DNA of 10,000 bases from assembly GCF_000611645.1 (NCBI RefSeq), contig NW_014011861.1:1-10000 (forward strand). The letters run 5' to 3'. This document shows, in pieces, positions 1-8,117 of this stretch (positions are counted from its first letter, which is position 1; every line of letters starts with the position of its first letter). The notes beneath the pieces were generated by a model. The model saw only the letters and a program-made list of their open reading frames with translations, ran no database searches and had not been told where the DNA came from. Origin of the DNA: Monoraphidium neglectum. Its lineage: Eukaryota > Chlorophyta > Chlorophyceae > Sphaeropleales > Selenastraceae. The translations under genes and the position numbers were made by a program.

Positions 1-1637
1 CGCACCAGCAGTGGACGGACGTATTCCGCGAGAGCGAGCCGGACGGCGGCGGCGCGCCGGGCTCGGAGCCGGCCTGCGACGTCACACTTTACGCCTGGCG
101 CGGCGCCGCGGCCGCGGCCGCTAGCGGGACCTCTCCGGCGGCGGCGGTGGCGAGCCCGGAGGAGGAAGGGGCAGGCAGCGGTAGCGGCGGCGGCTGGCGG
201 CGGGAAGCGTGCGCGCACGGCGGGGCGCACAGCTTTGTCGCGGCGGCGCGCGCGGGGCCGCCGGGAGCCGGCGGCGGCGGCGGCGGCGGCAGCGGCGGGG
301 GCGGCGTTGAGGACGGGGGCGACGGGGGCGAGGCGCTGCTGCTGGGCCTGTCAGATGACGTGGACTGCGCCGTCTTCCGCATATCACCCGTAGCTGACGA
401 CGACGCAGAGGGGTCTGCGGCCGCGGCGGGGGGCGCCGAGGGGGCGGCAGCGGCGGCCGCCGCGAGCGGCGGCCCGCGGCTGGCGGCGCGGCACGAGGGG
501 ACTGTGCCGGCGCTGGCGTACGTGGTGTCTGGGAAGACGCAGCGGCGGCACGTGCTCATAGGTAACTGTGCACGCATGTTCGCTGGGAGGGTGCGTGTGT
601 TGGTGGGGTTGTGGTAGGCCGGTGCGTGTGTGTGTGAGTGTTTGTGTGCATGTGGTGTGTGTGTGTTTTTGAGTGGGTGTGTGAGTGTGCGTGTGCATGC
701 GCGAGTGCGTGTGTTCATTTGCATTTGCAAGCGCACGCACTCCCAAGCGGCGATGGCGGCGGCAGCGCGCCGCTGTTGGGGCACCTCCATATTTCCCCGG
801 CCAGCCCGCGTCCCGTCCCACCACTAAGGAACACCCGCCCAACACCACACACCCCCCACCTCCCGGCTGCCGCCCCAGAAAAGCTGCGGCCGGCCAAGCG
901 GGCCCCCTCATACCAGCCTCCCTGTCCGCCCCCTGCCGTCTCACCCCCGCACCCAAACCCTCGGCGCGCAGGCGACCCCAGCAGCCCCGTGGCCGCAGTG
1001 CTGGTGGAGGGGCAGCGCTACGCATACGTTTACGGCGCCGTGCCGCGGGACCAGAAGCACGGCAGGCAGCAGGTGCGCGGGAGCTGCGGCCTGAGGTGTG
1101 CAGGTGCAGCCAAAAGTGTCGTCGAATCGGGGCAGTCGGCAGCCAGATCCTGTGCCCCCAAGGGCGGGGCTGCATTGCGCGTGTCTGGCCGCAGCGGCGG
1201 CTGGCGGCCCCGGACTTGAGGGGGGTGCTGGGCCGAAGAAAATTGGAAGCCTTACGGAGGGCAATTGGTCGCGCTGGCACAACAGACCGGTGGTGGGGTG
1301 TGAGTTGATGATGCCAGCGGGCCACCAGGGGCACCTGGGATGCCGGCTGTCCTCCAGCCACCACAATGGCAGTGGAACGCCACACACGTGCTCATGCAAT
1401 GTACATCTCGAAGCTCCGCTGACCGCGCGTGGCCACGCGCGCGGCCTTGACATCATCCAACTTCAGGTCGTCGATATGCAGCTGGCAGCCGGGGACCGAG
1501 TGCTGGGGGCCGCGCTGGTCTCGAAGCCGCGCGGCGGGGCCGGCGGCGGCGGCGCGGCGGGCGGGGGACGGCGCGGGGTAGGAGTGCAGCTGCTGGTCCT
1601 CACGCGGACCGAGGTGGTGAGCTTCCAGCTGGCGTGA
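1..1637 (+). CDS. Unidentified protein, C-terminal three exons, 5' partial
   Basis: Exons are read as 3-561 (continuing from before the window), 972-1072 and 1467-1637. The donors are G|GTAACT at 562 and CAG|GTGCGC at 1073. The acceptors are GCGCAG before 972 and TTCAG before 1467. The junctions are phase 1 and phase 0 and the frame stays open to the TGA at 1635-1637, giving about 276 residues here. Short hydrophobic segments alternate with polar turns: CDVTLYAWRG, EALLLGLSDDVDCAVFRIS, EGTVPALAYVVSG, SPVAAVLVEGQRYAYVYG, VQLLVLTRTEVVSFQL. This pattern resembles blades of a beta-propeller (WD40-like) protein, but no signature motif confirms it. Between the segments lie long Gly and Ala tracts, probably surface loops enlarged by GC-rich repeats. 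I do not recognise the family. The exon structure is likely, the function unknown; an extra small exon in 1073-1466 is possible. Confidence 0.6.
590..720 (+). repeat. GT-rich low-complexity tract in an intron
   Basis: Imperfect GT/GTGC repeats fill the 5' part of the proposed 410-base first intron of the gene at 1-1637. The intron then turns C- and CA-rich toward its acceptor at 970-971. This is simple sequence without coding capacity; short reading frames across it are Val/Cys- or Thr/His-rich artefacts. Confidence 0.8.
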
Positions 1638-2381
1638 CGGCGGCGCCCTGCGGTAGAGAATTGCGGTAACACACAAAGCCTCGCGGCTGCATGCCTTCCC
1701 GCTGCTGCAGACCATCCCTCCTGTCCTGGCCAGGCGACGGGGTTGCTTCCCATTTGGTTGTTTGTCATGAAATGAAAGGGTTTGCGAGCTGTGTGCGATG
1801 GGCATCGGGACTCTCGTGTGCTGTGCATTCACAGCAGCCGCGCGGCGGCACCAGGCCTTTAGTGGAGGGCGGCGCAGGTAGAAAAACTGTGTGTGAGCCG
1901 GATCAGCGACCGCGGTGTTGCCATGTGTGCGACGACGAAGCTTCAGCGGCACCAAGGGGCCCTGCTTGGCGTGCGGTCCATACATGACACGCTTCCCGCC
2001 TTCCCTGTTGCGCACAGCCCCGTGCCGCATGCGGTGCATCGCTGCCAGCAAAGGGTGGGCATGGGTGACATCGCATGTGCATCAGCAGGAGATGAAGGCG
2101 GGCAGCAGACCGGAGACGCATGGTAGCAGGCGGTGCAGCACCGGAAGAGCTTGGTGGCGGCAAGCCACAGGGAGTGGCGTTTGCGTGTGGGAGCGCTACA
2201 CAGGTGCATGTGGGAGAGCTGAATTACACGGGGTGGCGGCACCATGGGATTATAGCCAGAAAGGGCATGATTCAAGCATCTAAATACATGCAATGATAAC
2301 GCGGCAGCCATTCATCCAGTGCGGCCAGTCGAAGCAAGCTGCAGCACAGGCAGGCAGCGACAAATGACGTCACTCGCCGCA
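1638..2381. other. Convergent intergenic/3' UTR region, no gene seen
   Basis: This 744-base stretch separates the TGA of the unidentified + strand gene from the TGA of the - strand THOC7 gene, so it should hold both 3' UTRs. It is less GC-extreme than the flanking exons. Its short reading frames on both strands show no compositional coding bias or recognisable motif. I found no + strand TGTAA, so the end of the upstream transcript is not located. The - strand signal is at 2224-2228. Confidence 0.6.
2224..2228 (-). terminator. TGTAA polyadenylation signal for THOC7
   Basis: TTACA on the + strand reads TGTAA on the - strand, the usual green-algal poly(A) signal. It lies 154 bases past the THOC7 stop codon, a normal 3' UTR length. 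Five-base matches occur by chance, so position and strand are the main support. Confidence 0.5.
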
Positions 2382-4207
2382 TCACCCGTCGACCTGCATG
2401 GCCGCCGCCCCCCCGCCGCCCGCGGCGTCCCCGCCCCCGCCGTCGTCGTCGCCGGCGCGCTGCAGGTCCTCTATGCACTGCAGCAGCAGAGCAAACGCGC
2501 GCCGCTTCTGCTCGAGCGCGGCCGCGTGGCGGCGCTGCTCTGCGTGCAGCGCGTCGATGCGCGCGCGCTCCTCGTCGATCGCGGCCTGGGTGGTCGCGCG
2601 CGGCGGCTGCTCCGCTATAAGGCCGCGTATGACCTGCGGGGCGGGGTGGGCAGGGTCGGGGCACGTGCGAGGGGCGGCGGCACGGGCGGTGCAAGGGGAA
2701 GACCGGCGCTAAATCACCGCAGGCCAGCACGTACGTGGAAGCCGTACGTGGAAGGGCGCGTGCGCATGCGCGCTCCCATTGGGACCCCGCAGCCTGCTGC
2801 TCAGCCAGCGAGCAGACGCTGCAGAGCTTGGGTCGCTCTGACAGGCGGCAGCACCCTGCCCTGCTGCCTGGACCCGACTGCACCCCGACGTGGCGCCGCG
2901 CCGCAGCCACGCCCCTGGGCCGGGCCCCCCACCTCGTACTCCTCGTTGTGCTGCCGCACCACCCGCGCCGCCTGCAGCTCCTGCTTTTTCGCCTCTATGT
3001 CTGCCAGCGCCTGCGGGGACGCAGGGGGCCGGGGAGCAGGCGCGCAGGGGTTGTCTGGGCGAGGCTGCGCAGCACTTGTGTGTTTGAGTCTGCTGGCTGG
3101 GCCTGCGAAAGCCAGCCTTTGACAGCCCGTCTGGCCCCTCAGAGCACCCTGCCGGCCCGCCCTTCTCAACAGCGGCCCGCCTGCCCTCCTGACTTCCAGT
3201 GGACTCCACCCGCCGCATTTACCCCCTTTAGCCCCACCACAACCCCAAAAAAATCAAAAACACCGCAACGGCCGTTGCTGCCGGCCCCAGCTCACGACAC
3301 GTCGCCCCGCACCTGCTGTATCTGCCCCTCCAGCTGCTGCTGCTTTGCTGCGTACCCCTCCTGTTCGCGCTCGTTCGCCTCGTTGGCTGCCCGGAAGCGA
3401 TTCAGCTGCGGCGCCGCCGAGCCAGAGTGGGTGCGGGCCGGCAACGTTGAGACAGGGGGGAGAGAGCGGGTCAGGAACATGCTTCGGGTGCCACGCTGTT
3501 AGTCGGGGTAGTGTTGCACTGTCTGTGAGCCAGCTGCTCCTCGCTGCGACAGCGGGTAAGCCACTCGATGAAACCTCCTCCGTCCCCCTTGCCGCTGCGT
3601 GCACTGCTACCGTATCCGCTGTCTGTCGCTGCAACAATACAAAGTCACCCTCGCCGTCCCTCACAGTTTTGTGTGTGCAGCCCGTCTGCTCTGACAATGC
3701 CCATGTGACCCCCACCACTTCGCACACCCTGGAACAAATTCTAGGTTCGAACCCCACCTGCAGCTCGAGGTTATCCATGTCGCGCTGAAAATTCGCCTGC
3801 GCCGCCAGCACAGCCTCCAAGCTGCCGTTCTGCGCCGCATCCGACACTGCCAGGAAGCTGCGGGGCGCGCGGGATCGCGGGCGCGCGTGTGTGTGCGGTC
3901 GGTGCAGTCGGCGGCGCGCGTCTCGCAACGGCACGCCTCTGGAGCGGCTTGGTTCGCGACGATTGTTTTGGACCAAGCAGCACCTCTCCCTCGCCTCGGC
4001 CATGCAGCTGTTTTGTGTCCAAGCTCGTCGTATGCTGCTGCATCTCGTCCTGGGGAGTGCTTACCTCTGCGCCACGGCCTTGAACAGCGGCTGCTTCCCC
4101 TTGAGCAGCGCCGAGACGTGGGTCAGGAGGCGCACGCTGATGGCGGCGTCCTCCTCTGCCAAGCTCTGCGCCTGCTTGCTACCGACGGCCGGCGCCGCGG
4201 GCGGCAT
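2382..4207 (-). CDS. THOC7: THO complex subunit 7 (THOC7)
   Basis: THOC7 is a small coiled-coil subunit of the nuclear THO/TREX complex, which couples transcription to mRNA packaging and export. Five exons, in transcript order, are 4207-4065, 3857-3758, 3405-3313, 3010-2933 and 2633-2382, all with GT-AG introns of 207, 352, 302 and 299 bases. The first junction is phase 2, the rest phase 0. The product has 221 residues, close to the roughly 200 usual in the family. After the N-terminal block EEDAAISVRLLTHVSALLKG (about 18-37), a long heptad-rich coiled coil runs from about 65 to 198. Its most diagnostic part is KKQELQAARVVRQHNEEYEV at 120-139, matching the family's KK-LQ-AK--R--R-EYD core and followed by VIRGLI. 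The C-terminus is Gly/Ala-rich and ends AMQVDG, similar to the short acidic tails of relatives. The ATG at 4205-4207 was chosen for length; an in-frame ATG at 4319-4321 would add 38 non-conserved residues. Family identity is strong, start moderate. Confidence 0.9.
2731..2756. repeat. Short tandem repeat in THOC7 intron 4
   Basis: Two adjacent 13-base units start at 2731 and 2744 and share GTACGTGGAAG (11 of 13 positions). They lie inside the intron between the last two THOC7 exons. No function is evident. Confidence 0.6.
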
Positions 4208-4501
4208 GGCTGCACTGCTTTTGGCGTGTGTGCACCCCCAACAAATCGTGCTTACAGGTGCTGGAGACAAGAGCTGGACACAGATCTCTGGCGTCTGTTC
4301 CGATGCAGCCAGTACAGTCAAGCACTGCTCGCTAGTTGTGTGAGTTGATTGTGTCCAAGAGCAAGTCAGGCGTGCTCCAAGGGTTGATCTGGCCTCTACG
4401 ATCTAAGGAAGACTGCGGTGTTTGGTCTACAAAACGGGTTGATGCTCGGCGTTTGATACTCGCGGAGACGTGTTACAATAGATACGTATTAGGCAGACCT
4501 G
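4208..4501. promoter_or_regulatory. Divergent intergenic region, likely shared promoter
   Basis: These 294 bases separate the start codons of THOC7 (- strand) and the YdcF-like gene (+ strand). They are less GC-rich than the coding exons and contain no further convincing gene. Both 5' UTRs and both core promoters must fit here unless a distant 5' exon exists, so a bidirectional promoter is the simplest reading. I see no clear TATA box at a fitting distance from either start. An in-frame TAG at 4490-4492 closes the YdcF-like frame just upstream of its ATG. Confidence 0.55.
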
Positions 4502-5958
4502 ATGCCTGCACCTGGTGACACAGCCGCTGCTGCACCTGCAGACCAGGTGGCGGACACGAGCTCGCTGCAGCAAGATGCTGACGCAGCCAACCTGCTGGCA
4601 GCTTTCTTGGCCAAGAGGGACGCACCCGATGTGCAGTCGCTGCCCAAAGCCGACCTGATGGTGGTGTGCGGTAGCTCAATCCTAGCAACAGCGTGAGCGG
4701 GAAAGCAACGGCGATGGCGCTTGGGCCACCGCTGCCCGCACACGGCATGCCAGGCCGCACCCGCCTGCGCGGGATGATGGCCGTTGCTGCTTCTTTGTTC
4801 AACCTCACAAATGCCAAGGCGTTCCAAGATGGGGGCAGCCCATTGCCTGGCGTCTAGGCAGCGCAGTTGCCGCTCCACCAGTTGCGTGCACCCGTGCCCA
4901 CCCTCCTCGCCGCAGGTATGTCGGGGTCCGTGCGCTGCAGGCTGGCACCGTGCCCAAGCTCCTCGTCACTGGCGGCCGCGGCCACTCCACAGCGCACCTG
5001 TACAATTCCGTCAAGCACCACCCTGCCTGGCGCCTCCTGCCAGCGCCCGACGGGCGCTGCGAGGCGGAGGTGCTGCGGGACCTGCTGTTCGCACTGGGGG
5101 TCGCCGAGGGGCAGCTGCTGCCACTCGAGCTGGATTCGCTGAACTGCGGCGGCAACGCGGAGTGTTCCATGCGGCTGGCGGTTGAACGGGAGGGCATGCG
5201 GCCGGCCCGCATAATCGTGGTGCAGGTGGGTGCATGCAACGCGTGTGGGCATGCGTGCGTGCATGCGTGTGTGTGCACGCACTCAGGGAAGCACTGTACG
5301 CGCTTATACGCACCTACGCGCGCACGTATAAAGTTTTATACACACACACGTGCGCGCACGCACACATCCAAATAGGACACGCACACACGCTCACATGCGT
5401 ACACTCACGCACGCATCGCCCCCCTTACCCGCGCCGCAGGACCCTACCATGCAGCTACGGACACACTTCAGCTTCACGCGCTGGTGGCGCGGCATGCTGG
5501 ACCCCTCACACATCTTTAGCTTCAGCCCCCTGCTGCCACAGCTGCGCGTCGCGGGGGCGGTGCGCCAAGGCGTGGTTCAGGGGGCCGCAGGGGCGGCGGC
5601 GGCAGCTGATGATGTCATCGACGGCCTTGAATTCGTGCCAGAGTCTGTCTCCATGGCCCTGCCGATGAGCGAGGAGGGATTGCGGCGATGGAAGGAGGAG
5701 CTACAGCAAGCAGCGGCGGCAGCTGCGGCAGGAGCGGATGGGGATTCAACGCCAGATGGGCTGAGCGAGCGGGAAGGGGTTTGGGGAGTGGCTCGGTTTG
5801 TGTCGCTGCTGCTTGGAGAGGTGCCGAGGCTGCGAGACGCACCTGGCGGGTACGGGCCCAAAGGGGCAGGGTTCATAGACCACGTTGATATTCCCCTGGA
5901 AGTGGAGGAGGCATACGAGTGGCTGGCGGGGCGCTACCCGGGGCTGCTGCGACACTGA
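4502..5958 (+). CDS. DUF218 domain protein, YdcF-like
   Basis: The protein is very similar to E. coli YdcF, a soluble DUF218 Rossmann-like protein reported to bind S-adenosylmethionine; no reaction is established. Exons are 4502-4692, 4916-5225 and 5440-5958, with donors AGC|GTGAGC and CAG|GTGGGT and acceptors CCGCAG; the junctions are phase 2 and 0. The product has 339 residues. Blocks in family order are ADLMVVCGSSILATA (about 50-64), PKLLVTGGRGHST (77-89) with the glycine-rich nucleotide-type loop, a segment like the family's STNCGEN (SLNCGGN here), VVQDPTMQLRT (about 165-175), ARFVSLLLGEVPRLRD (285-300), and GYGPKGAGFIDHVDIP (304-319). An Ala/Gln/Gly-rich insertion at about 250-278 makes it longer than the bacterial protein (about 266). 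No signal peptide or membrane helix is visible, so a soluble location is inferred. In-frame TAG at 4490-4492 supports the ATG at 4502. Confidence 0.93.
5226..5439 (+). repeat. YdcF-like gene intron 2 with GT-rich and CA-rich halves
   Basis: This 214-base intron is TG/GC-alternating in its 5' half and CA/CG-alternating in its 3' half. The arms are complementary: ATGCGTGCGTG at 5251-5261 is the exact reverse complement of 5406-5416, CGCGCGCAC-side bases 5318-5325 pair with 5350-5357, and GTATAAA (5326-5332) pairs with TTTATAC (5335-5341) across a two-base loop. The last palindrome lies almost exactly at the intron midpoint. A hairpin bringing the splice sites together is possible but inferred. 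Confidence 0.7.
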
Positions 5959-6544
5959 TGGATGCCCTCTTTGGCGTTCAAGCCCACAACATTGGCTGTG
6001 CATACAGTGGGGCGTTGCACGTGCATACAGTGGTCCTTCCCTTTCAGACACTCACACTCGGCGCTACCTGATCTCAGCAGTCAACGCTCCTGATTGTCAA
6101 TGGCAAATGAGTCTGCATTGAATGGTCATACAATGTGCAAGGAATCCATGAGTTCCTTCAGACCCATAACTGGGTTGCTGCACTCTGCTCTATATAATTA
6201 TTGAGCTGGCACACAACATCGAAGGCTTGGCAGCATTACTCATGCCTAAGCCTGGCACGCACAGCACGGCACTGCAATCGAGGTCGTGGAAGCGCGCGGC
6301 TTGCATCAGTAAATCAATCACGAGATCTTCTACATAATAACACAACCAACCTGCCGTTTGCACCCCCGGCGAGCGTTGTGCGTGTCGCTCGGCTCGCGTC
6401 TCTCTGACCTGTGCGAGAAGTGCATGTGAGATAGGGTAACTCGTTCACTCCAACTTTCAGTAACCTCCTGGCGCCCCGGACTGGCTAGACGCCCCTTCCG
6501 GACGCCTCGACACCGGCGGCGAAGCAGGCTAAGCTTGAGCTGCA
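5959..6544 (+). other. Intergenic region: YdcF-like 3' UTR and H3-variant upstream region
   Basis: These 586 bases lie between two same-strand genes and show no convincing coding region. The composition is markedly less GC-rich than the exons. TATATAATTA at 6191-6200 is the only TATA-like run, about 350 bases before the H3-variant ATG, too far to be a sure core promoter without a long 5' UTR. I found no TGTAA for the upstream gene. The sequence around 6440-6544 just before the ATG is presumably 5' UTR. Confidence 0.5.
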
Positions 6545-7226
6545 ATGGCGCGCTCGAAGCAGGTCGCGCGCAAGAGCGCTGGCCCAATCAAGCAAAGAAA
6601 GTTTGAGCTGACCATGAGCGGCGCGAAGCCACCCAGAGTCATGGTAAGCATGTCGGGCCACCCGAGGCGTGGTGACACAGCAGCAGGCCGAGCTGCGAAA
6701 CAAGCGCAAACATCTGCCCCATGCCTCCCGCAAAACATGCGCAGCACTCCTGTGCCCAGAGCATGCCCGTAACACAGCCCAACAACAACAATCGGTTTGA
6801 GACTAACCTCAATGTGTACTGCACTCACGGGCTGGCCGCCTCTCCTATCACCCACAGGCTGCGCGCAAGCCTGCACCTTTCCCACCGCAACAGCCGCGCA
6901 TCCGCGCGCCCCAGCGCTACCGCCCCGGCACCGTGGCGCTGCGCGAGATACGCAAGTACCAGAAGAGCACCGAGCTGCTGATTAGGAAGCTTCCATTTCA
7001 GCGGCTGGTGAGGGAGGTGGCGCAGGCTCATGCCGTCTGGCTGGACGGCCGTGTGCAGCCGCTGCGCTTCCACGCGCAGGCGCTCGAGGCGCTGCAGCAG
7101 GCGGCGGAGGCCTACCTGGTGGGCCTGTTCGAGGACTCCAACCTGTGCGCCATCCACGCCAAGCGCGTGACCATCATGCCCAAGGACATGCAGCTGGCGC
7201 GCCGGCTGCGCGGAGAGCGCTCGTGA
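6545..7226 (+). CDS. Divergent histone H3 variant, candidate centromeric H3 (CenH3)
   Basis: The product is a nucleosome core histone. Exons are 6545-6643 (33 codons) and 6858-7226, with donor ATG|GTAAGC and acceptor CCACAG, phase 0; the protein has 155 residues against about 135 for canonical H3. The tail begins [13 protein letters not shown], keeping Lys4, Lys9 and Ser10 equivalents but replacing Thr3, Thr6 and Thr11; the middle tail is unlike H3, and AARKP (34-38) replaces AARKS. The fold runs from [20 protein letters not shown] (52-71) to [11 protein letters not shown] and is almost H3-like through alpha-N and alpha-1. Between VAQ (87-89) and LRF (102-104) stand 12 residues where H3 has five, lengthening loop 1 by seven, a hallmark of CenH3. 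The following [15 protein letters not shown] (106-120) resembles CENP-A helix 2 more than H3. Against CenH3 stand the conserved alpha-N and C-terminus; another H3 variant is possible. The intron and missing 3' histone stem-loop suggest replication-independent expression. Confidence 0.9.
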
Positions 7227-7839
7227 TGCTTGCCGAGCGAAAGACAGCTCTTTAGTGCATCGCACTGCCTGCCAGTGAGGCATGCTTGTATGCTCGGCGC
7301 TCTCGAGTGGGGCTCGCACGTTGACACGTTAACGCATTTTATTCGCATGAAAGGCAGGATGTCGCTTGTTTCTTGGCGCGGGTCTACCCTGCTCCCTGTC
7401 CACCTGTAGATGTGGCTTGTGCTGCAAACAGCTGTCCGCCGCAAGTGTACGTTCAACCGCTTCAACTCTTGGTGTCTGCAGTCTGCCACCGCACATGCAT
7501 CATGTCCAGTCACGTGTTCAGTGTTGTTGTCAAACATCCTGCTGCGTTGTTGCTCGCCAAACACCTTGTTTGATTGCTTGTTGGGGTTGACACATATAAT
7601 CATCATCATCATTAAGTCTACCGCACCCTCACATGCGCCGCACATAATTAAATGCCCTTGTGTGCTATTTCCAGTGTAACGTTTTGGGCCAAGCGCAACT
7701 GACTTGATCCACATCAGCATAGGGGAAAATCCTGCCCCTGTTGGCGCAGTCTCTACCCTCAAACTGTCATTCACCCCGCCTGAATAATGCATCCACAGCG
7801 CACCCATGCATCGCAGCCCTTCTGAACTGAAATTCTCTT
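7227..7839 (+). other. H3-variant 3' UTR and spacer, no gene seen
   Basis: The stretch is moderate in GC and lacks a convincing coding region. A TGTAA at 7675-7679 would give a 3' UTR of about 450 bases. A short ATC microsatellite runs at about 7599-7614. I see no histone-type 3' hairpin in the first 100 bases after the stop codon, unlike replication-dependent histone genes. Confidence 0.5.
7675..7679 (+). terminator. TGTAA polyadenylation signal for the H3 variant
   Basis: This is the first TGTAA on the + strand after the H3-variant stop codon, 449 bases downstream, and it lies before the decayed copy begins. Green algae use this pentamer as poly(A) signal. Distance is long but within algal 3' UTR range. 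Confidence 0.5.
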
Positions 7840-8117
7840 CAACAACCTGAAATTCAAGTGCGCCTGCACGGGCTTGTGCCACTCCCCTTCCCATCCCTCA
7901 CGGGCCGCGCGCAAGCCCACGTCCTTCACCCTCACCAAACATGCCAAACAGTTGCGCGCGCGCGCACGACCGCCCCGGCACCGTGGCGCTGCGCGATCCG
8001 ATAGTACCAGAAGAGCGCCGAGCTTCTGATAGGGAAGCTTCCCTTCCAGCGGCTAGTGAGGGAGGTGGCGCAGGGCCTCTGAGTTTGGTGGCAGGGCCGC
8101 GTCCAGCCGCTGCCCAC
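7840..8117 (+). pseudogene. Decayed partial copy of the H3-variant gene
   Basis: From about 7971 to 8117 the DNA aligns almost base for base with exon 2 of the H3 variant (about 6924-7069), including the bases encoding its unusual loop 1, so the parent is this gene and not canonical H3. Upstream similarity continues more weakly into the end of the intron, back to about 7840-7860. Breaks are visible. The acceptor CACAG|GCT of the parent is CACGG|GCC here (AG lost at 7902-7903). The tail region is scrambled by CG repeats. A net two-base loss near 7995-8001 shifts the frame after VALR. In the restored downstream frame a TGA follows VAQGL at 8080-8082. Homology stops shortly after the loop-1 region, and no first exon is seen. 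It looks like a truncated tandem duplicate that retained intron sequence, so not a retrocopy. Confidence 0.88.

Noticed and set aside
384..1385. Long - strand open frame of 333 residues, and similar + and - frames over 89-1456
   Set aside because: These are shadows of the GC-rich exon and of the GT-rich intron; they read as His/Thr, Arg/Pro or Cys-rich sequence without any domain.
3741..3760. GGTTCGAACCCC resembling a tRNA TΨC arm (B box)
   Set aside because: The flanking bases do not form a five-pair T stem on either strand, no acceptor, D or anticodon arm is found, and the bases sit across a THOC7 exon-intron junction.
7227..7330. Search for a histone 3' stem-loop after the H3-variant stop codon
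   Set aside because: No inverted repeat fitting the histone 3' hairpin consensus is visible; a TGTAA further downstream fits polyadenylation.
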